Positions 7,872-16,403 of a stretch of DNA of 64,000 nucleotides are shown here, piece by piece. Both the position numbers and the translations under genes were made by a program. The stretch is from Amycolatopsis sp. FDAARGOS 1241 (lineage in GTDB: Bacteria > Actinomycetota > Actinomycetes > Mycobacteriales > Pseudonocardiaceae). The notes below the pieces were generated by a model. The model had not been told where the DNA came from, searched no databases, and saw nothing but the letters and a program-made list of their open reading frames with translations. Position 1 is the stretch's first letter. Each line of letters begins with the position of its first letter. The stretch is taken from positions 8,708,001-8,772,000 of the forward strand of contig NZ_CP069526.1 in NCBI RefSeq assembly GCF_016889705.1. The letters are read 5' to 3'.

Positions 7872-8732
7872 GTGACTTCGGTAACAAACGGTGGCGGAAT
7901 TGAAGAGACGGTGCGCGGCTATTACAACGCGGCCATCGACGCATATTCCGTGATGATGCCCCAAGACGCCTGGCACCACGGCGATGAGCGTGCCCACGAG
8001 GCGGGACTTTCGTCGGAGGAGGCTGCGCTGGACATGCAGCGCCAGCTGGTTGCCGCGGCCGGAATCACTGCCGATGATCTCGTGCTGGACTTCGGTTCCG
8101 GTGTCGGCGGCGCAGTGGTCACCATGGCGGAGATGACCGGAGCGCGGTTCATCGGCATCTCGAACAACGACGCGCTGACCGCAAAAGCTCAGCGGCTGGC
8201 CGCGGCGCGTGGGTTGGCCGACAAGGCCTTCTTCCACTCGGTTGGCGACACCGAGTACCGAACACTCGGGGCGTGGCCGGATGGCGCGTTCGCCGCCATA
8301 ACCTACCAGGAATCGGTGGTCCACCTTCCCGACAAGCAAGCATTCTTCAACGCTGCTTTCCGGGTGCTGCGCCCGGGCGGAACGCTGGCTGCCGTGGACT
8401 GGATTCAGCGGCCGTGGGGAGAATATCGGAGTCCCGAGCAGATCGACGCAGTGATGTCGGAAGTCAACCGCGCATTCTGCATTCCTTATCACGCCACGGT
8501 CGAGCAGTACCGGGACATGCTTGCGTCCGCCGGGTTCACCGTCCGCGAAGCGATCGACCTGTTCCCCTCCGGCCCGTGCTGGGGATCGACGCCCGAGGAC
8601 GAGCGGGAAAAGTGGCTCGCCTACGAAGGTGACCGAAACGATCTCTTCCACGACGGGAAAGTCGCTCTCGACGCGGCGCGGGCCGCGGGCGTCTTCTCGG
8701 TGGCCAAGCTGGTCGCGACCAAGCCCGCCTAG
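7872..8732 (+). CDS. SAM-dependent methyltransferase (isoprenoid/tocopherol C-MT-like)
   Basis: A 286-residue class I methyltransferase. Motif I is LVLDFGSGVGG (about residues 70-80), with ISNNDALTAKAQ as the post-I segment. A block TYQESVVHLPDKQAFFNAAF at about 144-163 resembles the ES..H.PDK stretch of tocopherol-type and isoprenoid C-methyltransferases, where the Glu lies in the active site. It lacks the features of DNA, RNA or protein methyltransferases. It starts with GTG behind AGAAGGGG and is divergent from the prenyltransferase, 0.9 kb away across an IS remnant; a strong hairpin follows at once. It may methylate the prenyl donor or the prenylindole, or may be unrelated. Class is firm, substrate open. 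Confidence 0.75.
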   Translation: MTSVTNGGGIEETVRGYYNAAIDAYSVMMPQDAWHHGDERAHEAGLSSEEAALDMQRQLVAAAGITADDLVLDFGSGVGGAVVTMAEMTGARFIGISNNDALTAKAQRLAAARGLADKAFFHSVGDTEYRTLGAWPDGAFAAITYQESVVHLPDKQAFFNAAFRVLRPGGTLAAVDWIQRPWGEYRSPEQIDAVMSEVNRAFCIPYHATVEQYRDMLASAGFTVREAIDLFPSGPCWGSTPEDEREKWLAYEGDRNDLFHDGKVALDAARAAGVFSVAKLVATKPA

Positions 8733-8735
8733 TCG

Positions 8736-8767
8736 ATGCGCCCGCGGTGTGCGGCGAGCGGGCGCAT
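8736..8767. terminator. Hairpin after the methyltransferase
   Basis: ATGCGCCCGC and GCGGGCGCAT form a perfect 10-bp stem with a 12-base loop, starting 4 bases after the methyltransferase stop (8732) and followed by TTTG. It is a likely intrinsic-type terminator for that gene. The following 140 bases to 8910 hold nothing I can identify. Confidence 0.65.
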
Positions 8768-8910
8768 TTGGCGGACGGTCTCGGTCCGGACGACCGGCGT
8801 GCTGTCGGCGTTCCAGACCCGGCGAAGCACTGATACTCCGCGCTGACGAAGCGGGACCGCCGAGGCGACGAACGCCTCAGCGGCCCCTGGCCGGTGCGGG
8901 GGAAGCCGGC

Positions 8911-10221
8911 CTACTCGATGGCTTCGATCCGCCGCCCCGTCGAGTCCGGGGCGGCCAGCGACAGCACGGCGGCCGCGACCGGCCCGACGATGCCGAACGC
9001 CAGGGCGAGGGGCACGGTGCCCGCGATGGACAGGGCGACGAGCGGGAACAGGCCCGCGCCGAAGCCGCGTCCGGCGTAGTAGCTGAGGTTCGAGCCGGTG
9101 GACCGCACGCGCGTCGGGAAGAACTCGGCCATCCAAACGCCCAGCACGCCGAAGCCGCTGGCTGCCGCGGCGCACATCATCAGCGCCCAGAAGGTGGGCG
9201 AGACCCAGAAGTTCGGGCCGATCTTCGCGCTGTGGGTGACCACGAGGATCAGGAACCAGGCGAACCCGATGATGCCGAACGCGCCGGCCACGAACATGGC
9301 CCACTTGCGCTTGATCGTGTCGGACAGCATGCCCGCGAGCGGGTAGGTGACGGCGGTGACGATCAGGTTCAGCAGCACGATCAGGCTGGCCGTGCCGAGC
9401 GGCACCTTCTCGACCTTGATCAGGAACGTCGAGAGGTAGGAGATCATCGAGTTGGTGGTGAGGAACAGGGCCGTCGCGATGCCCATGAACAGGATCGTGC
9501 CCCCCGCGTAGCCCTTGCGGAACAGGTCGACGATCGGCACCTTCGTGCGGCGCAGGTGCTCGGGCACGCGGCCCTCGCGCAGCTCCTTCTGGTAGGTGCG
9601 CCACTGCTCGGACTCCGGCAGCATGATCGCCGAGAACACACCGATCAGCAGGGTCACGAGGCCGATCACGATGTAGCCCGCGCGCCACCCGGAGGCGGTG
9701 CCGAACTGGACGATGCAGAAGTAGATGACACCCTCGGTCACGATCTGCCCGACGATGTACATCGACTGGATCGAGCCGCCCATCAGGCCGCGGCGGCTGG
9801 TCTTCCAGGCCTCCGCGAACATCGAGTACGACAGACCGAACAGACCACCCATGCCGATGCCGGCGAGCAGTCGCGTGAGCAGGAACAGCAGGTAGTTGGG
9901 TGCGAGCCCGCCGAGCAGGGCGGCGAGGCCGAACACGACCACGGAGCCCGTGTACGTCCAGCGGCGGCCGTACAGGTCACCGAGCCAGCCGACGAGGATG
10001 CCGCCCGCGATCGACGCGAAGCCCTGCAGCGTGGCGACCTGCACGATCTGGATCGTGCTCACGTGCAGGCTCTCCGACAGGTACGCCAGCGGGTACCCGA
10101 CGAGGTTCAGCTCCGCGCCGTCGAACAGGGTGCCGAGGAACGCGAAGATCAGGATGCGCGCGGTGGCCGGACGCAGGCCGGTTCCGCCGCCGGTCGGCGC
10201 GTTGATGCGAACGGTCGACAT
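8911..10221 (-). CDS. MFS transporter, aromatic-acid:H+ symporter-like
   Basis: A 436-residue, 12-helix major facilitator protein. Helix 1 carries FLGTLFDGAELN, similar to the DG-x-D/E signature of aromatic acid/H+ symporters. The loop 2-3 motif is GWLGDLYGRR and the repeat in the second half is GMLSDTIKRKWA. It lies 32 bases downstream of a second, related transporter on the same strand, within the IclR-flanked catabolic locus. The likely job is uptake of the aromatic or heteroaromatic acid degraded by the molybdenum hydroxylase and UbiD enzyme encoded opposite. Whether the two carriers differ in substrate, or one exports an intermediate, cannot be told from sequence. Confidence 0.8.
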   Translation of the reverse strand: MSTVRINAPTGGGTGLRPATARILIFAFLGTLFDGAELNLVGYPLAYLSESLHVSTIQIVQVATLQGFASIAGGILVGWLGDLYGRRWTYTGSVVVFGLAALLGGLAPNYLLFLLTRLLAGIGMGGLFGLSYSMFAEAWKTSRRGLMGGSIQSMYIVGQIVTEGVIYFCIVQFGTASGWRAGYIVIGLVTLLIGVFSAIMLPESEQWRTYQKELREGRVPEHLRRTKVPIVDLFRKGYAGGTILFMGIATALFLTTNSMISYLSTFLIKVEKVPLGTASLIVLLNLIVTAVTYPLAGMLSDTIKRKWAMFVAGAFGIIGFAWFLILVVTHSAKIGPNFWVSPTFWALMMCAAAASGFGVLGVWMAEFFPTRVRSTGSNLSYYAGRGFGAGLFPLVALSIAGTVPLALAFGIVGPVAAAVLSLAAPDSTGRRIEAIE

Positions 10222-10253
10222 TCAGGGGCCTTTCACGGGGAAGGGAACAGGGG

Positions 10254-11579
10254 TCAGTCGGGGAGCTGCTGACCGCGGGTTTCGGGGCAGAACGGGGCGA
10301 CGACGAGGCCGAGGATGTAGATCAGGCCGACGACCGTCGCGGCGACGCCGTACCCGCCGAGCTGCGAGATGATCGCGCCGGCGGTGAGGGGCCCGAGGAA
10401 CGCGATGAAGCGCGCCGCGTTGAAGACGAACGCCGCGCCGGTCGCGCGCAGGTGCGTCGGGTAGAACTCCGGCAGCCACACCGGCATCCAGGTGTACTGG
10501 CCGAGGGTGAAGAACCCGTTGATCACCAGCACGACCACGATCAGGGCGAGGCTGTGCGTCCACAGGAACAACACCGGCGTGAGCACCAGCGACGCGCCGA
10601 AGAACAGCAGCACGGCGGGTTTGCGGCCGAACCGGTCGGCGATGAAGCCGAACGAGATGTAGCCGGCGATGGCGCCCGCGTTGTAGATCATCCCGGCCGC
10701 ACTGGCCCACGACTGTCCCGAAGCTCCGTTGTGGGCGGCCTGCGAAGCGACGTACGCGGGCACCCAGGTGGAAATGCCCCACCAGCCGAGCGTGGTGACC
10801 AGTGACATGAGCGACCCGAGGATGGTCAGCTTGCGCAGCTTGGGGTCGACCATGATCTGGCGCAGCGTGAGCCGCGTGAACGACTGCTCGTGCTCGGTGA
10901 GCTTCTGGTCCTTGCGTTCCTTCAGCGCTTTGCGGCGCTCGTGCGCGGACTTCCAGTTCTCGGACTCGGGCACCGACTTGCGCAGCCACAGTGCGAACAG
11001 CGCCGGCAGCACGCCGATGAGGAACATGTACCGCCAGGAGTCCGCACCCAGCGGCGCGATGAAGAGCCAGCAGGCCGACGCGATGAAGAAGCCCAGCCCG
11101 AGACCGCACTGCATGAGGCCCGCGGCCTTGGCCCGCGCGTTGGCCGGCCAGGTCTCGGCGACCAGCGACGTGCCGGTGCCCCACTCCGAACCGAGCGCGA
11201 ACCCGGTGATGAAGCGCAGGACCAGGAACGACGTCCACGACCACGAAGCCGCGGTGAGACCTGTGAACGCCGCGTACATGACCATCGAGGTGAGCAGCGC
11301 GCGGCGCCGGCCGAAGTAATCGGCGAACACGCCGCCGAGGATGCCGCCGAAGCCCCAGCCGAGGAGCGTGACGGCGATCGTGGCGCCCGTGAGGAAGGCG
11401 ACCTGGCTCGCGGGGGCACTGGGGTCGAGCCGCTTCAGGACGACCGCGGCCGTGAGGATCAGCGCGTACGTCTCGAACCCGTCGAACAGCCAGCCGAGGT
11501 TGGCCGCGAGGAGCGACCGCCACTGCGTCCGGGTGAGAGCACGGGTCCAGGTCGTGGGTTTGACGGCGACGTCGCTCAC
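10254..11579 (-). CDS. MFS transporter, aromatic-acid:H+ symporter-like
   Basis: A 441-residue, 12-helix MFS carrier of the aromatic-acid/sugar-porter-like group. It has LFDGFETYALI in helix 1, GGVFADYFGRRRAL in the 2-3 loop, and a long central cytoplasmic loop rich in Lys/Glu (about residues 215-245). I prefer the GTG (VSDVAVKP) as start because AAGGAG lies 6 bases before it; the ATG two codons upstream sits directly on that site. The promoter region carries a perfect 8-bp-arm palindrome (11634-11655), the likely IclR operator. It is the first gene of the two-transporter operon and shares the IclR regulon with the degradation enzymes. The substrate is inferred to be the acid fed to those enzymes. 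Confidence 0.8.
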   Translation of the reverse strand: MSDVAVKPTTWTRALTRTQWRSLLAANLGWLFDGFETYALILTAAVVLKRLDPSAPASQVAFLTGATIAVTLLGWGFGGILGGVFADYFGRRRALLTSMVMYAAFTGLTAASWSWTSFLVLRFITGFALGSEWGTGTSLVAETWPANARAKAAGLMQCGLGLGFFIASACWLFIAPLGADSWRYMFLIGVLPALFALWLRKSVPESENWKSAHERRKALKERKDQKLTEHEQSFTRLTLRQIMVDPKLRKLTILGSLMSLVTTLGWWGISTWVPAYVASQAAHNGASGQSWASAAGMIYNAGAIAGYISFGFIADRFGRKPAVLLFFGASLVLTPVLFLWTHSLALIVVVLVINGFFTLGQYTWMPVWLPEFYPTHLRATGAAFVFNAARFIAFLGPLTAGAIISQLGGYGVAATVVGLIYILGLVVAPFCPETRGQQLPD

Positions 11580-11633
11580 GGCCATCTCCTTCCGGGCCGC
11601 CCTGGGCCGGATCGGGACTGGAGTACGGGACAG

Positions 11634-11655
11634 GATGTCCTCTATCTAGGACATC
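11634..11655. promoter_or_regulatory. Palindromic operator, likely IclR site
   Basis: ATGTCCT-CTATCT-AGGACAT, extended by one G:C pair on each side, gives 8-bp perfect arms with a 6-base centre. It sits about 55 bases upstream of the transporter start. The left part, GTCCTCTA, recurs twice in front of the divergent degradation operon (12594, 12615). I infer it is bound by the adjacent IclR protein. Confidence 0.65.
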
Positions 11656-11747
11656 GAGTCCCGCATGCGGCACATTAAGCGAGCCGGTCGACGGTGGTCA
11701 AGAATGGTGCGAACAGGGAAGATCGGAAAAGGTCCGCAGTTGCGGAA

Positions 11748-12518
11748 CTATCCTTCGATCTTCTCCGCACCTCCGGTCCGATCCGTGATCCTGAGTCCGC
11801 ATTCGCGGATCAATGATCCATGTTGATCCACAGTGGACTCGTTCAGTTCCGAGGAGAACGCGAGCGTGCAGACGACCATCGACACCCGCCCCTGCGGGTC
11901 GAACACGGGCGCCGCGACACCCGACTGACCGAGGTCGAACTCCCGGACACTCACGGAGTACCCGCGCTTGCGGGTGGCCTCGAGCTCGTCGCGCAGCCGG
12001 TCGCGTGTGGTGACCGTCTCGGGCGTGAACCCCTCCAGTCCGTAGCGCGCGGCCAGGCGCTCGACGTTCGCCGGCTCCTCCCACGCGTAGAAGGCGCGCA
12101 TGATCGCGGGTGCGGAGAACGGGAACGTGTCGCCGATGCCGACGGTGATGCGCACTCCCTTGCCACGGTCACCCTTCGCGAGCACCGAGTACTCGGCGGG
12201 TCCGTGGCGCTGCACGGCGAAGACGATGAAGCCCGTGCGCTGGCTCAGCGAATCGAGCTCCTGCTGCACGATGTCGGTCATCCAGTCCTCGGACACACGT
12301 GACATCGACAACAAACGCGGGCCCAGCGTCCAGCCGCCGCGGTCGCCGCGCGTCGCCGTCCAGCCGGCCCGCTGGAGCGTGCCGAGGATGTTGTAGGCCG
12401 TGCTGCGATTGAGGCCCAGCTCCTCGATCAGCACGCCGGACGACACGGGTTCGGGCCAATCGCGCGCAATCCGCTCCAGAAGCCGCACCGCGTTCAGCAC
12501 CGCAGGAACGTCGCTCAC
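11748..12518 (-). CDS. IclR-family transcriptional regulator
   Basis: A 256-residue regulator with an N-terminal winged helix (VLNAVRLLERIARDW, then ELGLNRSTAYNILGTLQRAG) and a C-terminal IclR effector domain (GIGDTFPFSAPAIMRAFYAW, RGYSVSVREFDLGQSGVAAP). The start is the GTG at 12516-12518 with GAGGGG eight bases upstream; the open frame extends much further upstream into the coxG gene but has no support there. It separates the transporter operon from the degradation operon, so it probably controls both, with an aromatic acid or pathway intermediate as ligand. Boxes with GTCCTCTA at both outward promoters fit this. Activator or repressor mode is unknown. Confidence 0.88.
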   Translation of the reverse strand: MSDVPAVLNAVRLLERIARDWPEPVSSGVLIEELGLNRSTAYNILGTLQRAGWTATRGDRGGWTLGPRLLSMSRVSEDWMTDIVQQELDSLSQRTGFIVFAVQRHGPAEYSVLAKGDRGKGVRITVGIGDTFPFSAPAIMRAFYAWEEPANVERLAARYGLEGFTPETVTTRDRLRDELEATRKRGYSVSVREFDLGQSGVAAPVFDPQGRVSMVVCTLAFSSELNESTVDQHGSLIRECGLRITDRTGGAEKIEG

Positions 12519-12593
12519 CTTCGTCACCCCTCGCCATTCTGCCTCAGCGCACGGTAGCCGAGCTCTTTTCGAGTTCGCCAGGACCGTGTTAAC

Positions 12594-12625
12594 GTCCTCT
12601 AGAGCAGACACTAAGTCCTCTATGG
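12594..12625. promoter_or_regulatory. Tandem GTCCTCTA boxes ahead of the degradation operon
   Basis: GTCCTCTAG at 12594 and GTCCTCTAT at 12615 are spaced 21 bases apart, two helical turns, ending just before the coxG-like start (12633). The first is also paired with an upstream AGGAC (12580) around GTTAAC. They repeat the half-site of the palindrome at 11634-11655. I infer they form the operator through which the IclR protein controls this operon and perhaps itself. Confidence 0.6.
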
Positions 12626-12632
12626 TGGTCAT

Positions 12633-13244
12633 ATGAAGCTTGGATCCTCCTTTGTCGTCCCCGCGGATCACAAACGCGTGTTCGCGCACTTCCTCGATCC
12701 CGACACGATGCGGGTTTCGATCCCGGGCGCCGCGGAACTCGTCCGGACGGACGAGACGCACTACCGCGGCAAGCTCGTGAACGAGATCGCGCACGTGAAG
12801 TTCAGCGCCGGGTTCTCGGCCGAGATCACGCAGTTGACCGAGCCCGAGGAGGTCCTGGCCCTCCTCAAGGGCGAGGACCACAAGCTCGGCAGCTCGATCA
12901 AGATCGACGCCCGGCTCGCGGTCGCGCCCGACGGCGACAACTCCGCCAAAGTGGAGTACAGCCTCGACGTCGCGATCTGGGGCAAGATCGGCCGCATGGG
13001 CGAGTCGATCGTGCGCCGGCGCTCGCAGGAGGTGGAGCGGGAGTTCGTGGCCGCCTTCGCCGAGATCTGCGCCGCCGGCCCGCCCGGACCGGACAACCCG
13101 GGCCTCAAGACGGTACTCGCCAAGCGCGAAGCGCCGGCCAAGAAGAAGGCGCCCGCGCCCGCCACCGGTTCCGGTGCCGCCGCGCCAGCGCGCGAGTCGT
13201 GGTGGCGCCGCCTGCTCGCCAAACTGTTCGGCGGTAAGAAGTGA
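12633..13244 (+). CDS. CoxG-like SRPBCC carrier protein
   Basis: A 203-residue protein. Residues 1-145 form an SRPBCC (START-like) domain of the CO-dehydrogenase subunit G family (MKLGSSFVVPADHKRVFAHF, 'IPGAAEL', 'HYRGKLVNEIAHVKFSAGF'). A Pro/Ala/Lys linker leads to a basic, tryptophan-containing tail (WWRRLLAKLFGGKK) that could anchor it to the membrane surface. CoxG-type proteins in molybdenum-hydroxylase operons tether the enzyme to the membrane or present quinone; they are not catalytic subunits. It is the first gene of a six-gene operon and overlaps the next gene by 4 bases. The assignment is firm; the exact task here is inferred. Confidence 0.85.
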   Translation: MKLGSSFVVPADHKRVFAHFLDPDTMRVSIPGAAELVRTDETHYRGKLVNEIAHVKFSAGFSAEITQLTEPEEVLALLKGEDHKLGSSIKIDARLAVAPDGDNSAKVEYSLDVAIWGKIGRMGESIVRRRSQEVEREFVAAFAEICAAGPPGPDNPGLKTVLAKREAPAKKKAPAPATGSGAAAPARESWWRRLLAKLFGGKK

Positions 13245-14128
13245 CGGCCTTCCACTACGCCACCACGCTCGAGGAGACCTGCGCGCTCCTCGACGACGGT
13301 GAGGACACGATGGTCTACGGCGGCGGCACGGCCGTGCAGATCCTGCTCAAGCAGGGCGTGCTGTTCGCCACGGACCTGGTCGACATCGGCGGGGTCGCCG
13401 GGCTCGACCAGATCGAAGAGACGGCCAAGGGCCTCCGGGTCGGGCCCCTGGTCACGTTGCGCCGCATGGAGACCAGCCCGGTCGTGCAGCGGGTCGCCCC
13501 GCTGGCGGCCGAGGTCTACGGCCGCGTCGCCAACCCGCGTGTGCGCAACACCGCGAGCGTCGCGGGCAACATCGCCCACGGCGACTACCGCCTCGACCCG
13601 CCGACGGCGCTGATGGTGCTCGACGCGACGGTGGAGATCACGTCGCGCCGCGGCTCGCGCAAGGTGCCCGCGCGCGAGTTCTTCGTCGACTTCCAGCAGA
13701 CCGCGCTCGAGCACGGTGAGCTGGTGACCGGGATCGAGATCCCGAAGCAGCCCGAATCCGCGGGCGCGCACTTCGCGAAGCTGTCGAGCCTGGCGGCCAA
13801 CGACTGGCCCGCGGCGTCGGCGGCGGCGCTGGTGGTGGAGGGTTCGCGCGGCAAGCGCGAGGTCCGGCTCGGGCTGGGCGCGCTCAGCCACGTGCCGGTG
13901 TTCCTGCAGTTCGAGACGACGGCCGACACGCCCGTCGACGCCGTGGTCGAGGCGGCCAAGGACGCCGCTTCGCCGTTGCTCGAACCGATTCCCGACGTGC
14001 GCGGGAGTTCTGACTACAAGCGGCGCCTCGGCCTCGTGGCCGTGGAAGAAGCCGTGCGCAACTCTTGGAAGGAGGGCAGCGATGACGACCGTCGAACCTC
14101 GTTCTTCGGCCGGCGCCGCCGTCGGTGA
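13241..14128 (+). CDS. Molybdenum hydroxylase FAD-binding subunit (CoxM-like)
   Basis: A 295-residue medium subunit of the xanthine dehydrogenase family. The N-terminal FAD-binding half has the pyrophosphate loop YGGGTAVQILLKQGVL (family: AGGQSL/GGT) and 'ANPRVRNTASVAGNIAHGDY', the second FAD motif. The C-terminal CoxM-type domain follows. It passes electrons from the 2Fe-2S subunit to FAD. It overlaps coxG-like by 4 bases, and its 3' end overlaps the large-subunit frame by 47 bases, so subunit synthesis is likely coupled. The order medium-large-small matches many aerobic hydroxylase operons. Identity is strong, and the substrate is set by the large subunit. Confidence 0.9.
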   Translation: MTAFHYATTLEETCALLDDGEDTMVYGGGTAVQILLKQGVLFATDLVDIGGVAGLDQIEETAKGLRVGPLVTLRRMETSPVVQRVAPLAAEVYGRVANPRVRNTASVAGNIAHGDYRLDPPTALMVLDATVEITSRRGSRKVPAREFFVDFQQTALEHGELVTGIEIPKQPESAGAHFAKLSSLAANDWPAASAAALVVEGSRGKREVRLGLGALSHVPVFLQFETTADTPVDAVVEAAKDAASPLLEPIPDVRGSSDYKRRLGLVAVEEAVRNSWKEGSDDDRRTSFFGRRRRR

Positions 14129-16403
14129 GCGCTGGGCCCGTGTCGACGGGCGGGCCAAGGTCCGCGGTGAGTACCGCTACGCCGCCGACCAGCCGATCCG
14201 GCCGTGCCTCGACGTGGCCGTGCACCGCAGCACCCGCCCGCACGCGAAGATCACCGCCATCGACACGAGCCAGGCGCTCGCGGCCGAAGGTGTGGTCGCC
14301 GTGGTGACCGGCGAGGACCTGTACGCGGAGTTCGGCGACCGGCTGATGACCGGCCCGGCGTTCTCCGACCAGCCGTGCCTGGCGCACGGCAAGGTGCGCT
14401 ACGTCGGCGAGCCGATCGCCGCCGTGATCGCGCACAGCGCGAAGCAGGCGCGCGAAGCGGCCGAGCTCATCGAGGTCACCTACGACGAGCTCGAGCCGAT
14501 CCACGACGTCGACAAGGCCGTGCAGGGCGCGCCGTACGTGCACGACGAGCTCAAGCCGTCGATCGTGTTCGGCGACCTCAAGCACCTGCGCGGCATCCGC
14601 GACACGAACGTGAACTACGAGTTCAACCTGCGTCGCGGCGACCCGTCGAGCGTCTCCGGCACCACGGTGTCGTACGACTTCTGGTGCCCGCCGACCCACC
14701 ACGTGCCGATCGAGCTGCCGTTCGCGTCCGCGTGGTGCGAAGGCGACCGGCTGGAACTGCTGGCGACCACCCAGACGCCGTCGTACGTCCGGCAGTCGCT
14801 GGCCGACCTGCTGGACCTGCCGCTGAACCGCGTCCGCGTGCGCACCGCGCCGCTGGGTGGCAGCTTCGGCGCGAAGATGTACGACCGGCTGGAACCGCTG
14901 GTCGCGGCGCTGGCGTGGACGCTGAAGCTGCCCGTGAAGATCACGGCGACTCGCGAAGAGGCGTTCCTGCTGACCACGCGCCACGGCTGCGCGGTCGCGG
15001 GCAGCATGACGGCCGACGAGAACGGCATGATCGTCGCGTCCACTTCGGACGTGCGCTACGACACCGGCGCGTACGCCGACGTCGGCCCGCGCATCACGGC
15101 GAAGTCGGGCATGGTCGCGCCCGGTCCGTACAAGGTCGAGAACGTGTCCGTGAAGTCGCGGTGCGTCTACACGAACAAGCCTTCGGCCGGTCCGTTCCGC
15201 GGGTTCGGCGTGCCGCAGGTGACGTGGGCGCACGAGTCGCTGGCTGACGAGCTCGCTCGTCAGCTCGGTGAGGACCCGGTGGAGTTCCGCCGCCGCAACA
15301 TGCTGCGCGAGGGCGACACCGCGCCCGTCGGCACGCCGATGCACAGCGCCGACTTCATGGGCAGCATGGAGGCGGTGGCCGAGGCCATCGGCTGGGGCAC
15401 GCCGTTCGTCAAGCAGGAAGGCCGGCTCGTGCGGGGCCGCGGCATCGCGGTCGGGATGAAGGCGGTGCTCACGCCGACGATCTCCAACGCGACCGTGCAG
15501 CTCAACCAGGACGGCTCGGCGTCGCTGCTGATCAGCACGATCGACATGGGCCAGGGCAGCGACACGATCATGGCGCAGATCGCCGCCGAGGTGCTCTGCC
15601 TCGACGAAGGTGGCGTGCGCGTCGTGCAGGCGGACACCGACGTGACGCCGTACGACACGATCACCGCCGGCAGCCGCTCGACCTACCACACGGGCAACGC
15701 CGTGCGCCTGGCCGCGGAGAACATGCGCGACAAGCTCGTGGCGCTCGCCGCGGAGCGGTTCGGCGTCGAGGCCACGGACATCAAGCTCACGTCCGACGGT
15801 CTCGTCAGCGCGCAGACGCAGGAGACGGTGTCGATCTCGGAACTGCTGCACGGCCACTTCGGCGCGCGCGGCACGACGCTGACCGCCGAGGCCAACTTCA
15901 CGACGTCGTGGCAGCCCTACGACAAGGAGACCGGCCAGTCGCCGCAGGTCACCGAGCACTGGTTCGCCGGTGCGGCCGCGGTGCAGCTGACGGTGGACAC
16001 CACGACCGGGCGCGTCCACATCGAGCACCTCGCCGTGGCGGGTGACGTGGGCCGCGCGATCAACCCCGCGATGGTGGAGCAGCAGCTCTCCGGCGCGGCG
16101 ATCATGGGCATCGGGCACGCGCTGTTCGACCAGATGGTGTTCGACGAGGGCCAGATCGTGAACGGCACGCTGCTGGACTACCAGCTGCCGTCCATCAAGG
16201 ACATGCCCGACAAGCTCACACCGATCATCATCGAAAGCCCGCACCGCACGGGCCCGTTCGGCGCGAAGGGCGTCGGCGAGACCACCATCATCCCGCTCGC
16301 GCCGGCCATCGCCAACGCCGTGCGCGACGCGACCGGCGTGCGCATCACGACGCTTCCCCTGACGCCGGAACGGATCCTGACCGCGCTGGAGGAGCAGGCA
16401 TGA
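14082..16403 (+). CDS. Molybdenum hydroxylase large (Mo-pterin) subunit
   Basis: A 773-residue molybdopterin-cytosine-dinucleotide-binding subunit of the xanthine dehydrogenase/CoxL superfamily. Seen: the first-domain start GERWARVDGRAKVRGEYRY, the Mo-site block SAGPFRGFGVPQ, GSRSTYHTGNAVR, and the catalytic Glu near the C-terminus in AKGVGETTIIPLAPAIANAV. The loop that reads AYRCSFR in form I CO dehydrogenase is GPFRGFG here, so this is not a CO dehydrogenase. It should hydroxylate a carbon next to a heteroatom or carbonyl in an N- or O-heteroaromatic, or in an acyl-CoA, using water. Context (UbiD decarboxylase, aromatic-acid carriers) points to a heteroaromatic acid such as a furan, pyrrole or pyridine carboxylate. 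Confidence 0.9.
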   Translation: MTTVEPRSSAGAAVGERWARVDGRAKVRGEYRYAADQPIRPCLDVAVHRSTRPHAKITAIDTSQALAAEGVVAVVTGEDLYAEFGDRLMTGPAFSDQPCLAHGKVRYVGEPIAAVIAHSAKQAREAAELIEVTYDELEPIHDVDKAVQGAPYVHDELKPSIVFGDLKHLRGIRDTNVNYEFNLRRGDPSSVSGTTVSYDFWCPPTHHVPIELPFASAWCEGDRLELLATTQTPSYVRQSLADLLDLPLNRVRVRTAPLGGSFGAKMYDRLEPLVAALAWTLKLPVKITATREEAFLLTTRHGCAVAGSMTADENGMIVASTSDVRYDTGAYADVGPRITAKSGMVAPGPYKVENVSVKSRCVYTNKPSAGPFRGFGVPQVTWAHESLADELARQLGEDPVEFRRRNMLREGDTAPVGTPMHSADFMGSMEAVAEAIGWGTPFVKQEGRLVRGRGIAVGMKAVLTPTISNATVQLNQDGSASLLISTIDMGQGSDTIMAQIAAEVLCLDEGGVRVVQADTDVTPYDTITAGSRSTYHTGNAVRLAAENMRDKLVALAAERFGVEATDIKLTSDGLVSAQTQETVSISELLHGHFGARGTTLTAEANFTTSWQPYDKETGQSPQVTEHWFAGAAAVQLTVDTTTGRVHIEHLAVAGDVGRAINPAMVEQQLSGAAIMGIGHALFDQMVFDEGQIVNGTLLDYQLPSIKDMPDKLTPIIIESPHRTGPFGAKGVGETTIIPLAPAIANAVRDATGVRITTLPLTPERILTALEEQA

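Noticed and set aside
7249..7875. A 208-codon plus-strand open frame before the methyltransferase
   Set aside because: Its translation is Arg/Pro-rich without domains and it runs antisense through the IS5 transposase remnant; the methyltransferase has its own GTG and ribosome site.
8729..8910. Minus-strand open tail downstream of the MFS gene
   Set aside because: It is a continuation of a frame antisense or out of register to the MFS gene, has no start of its own and no recognisable domain.
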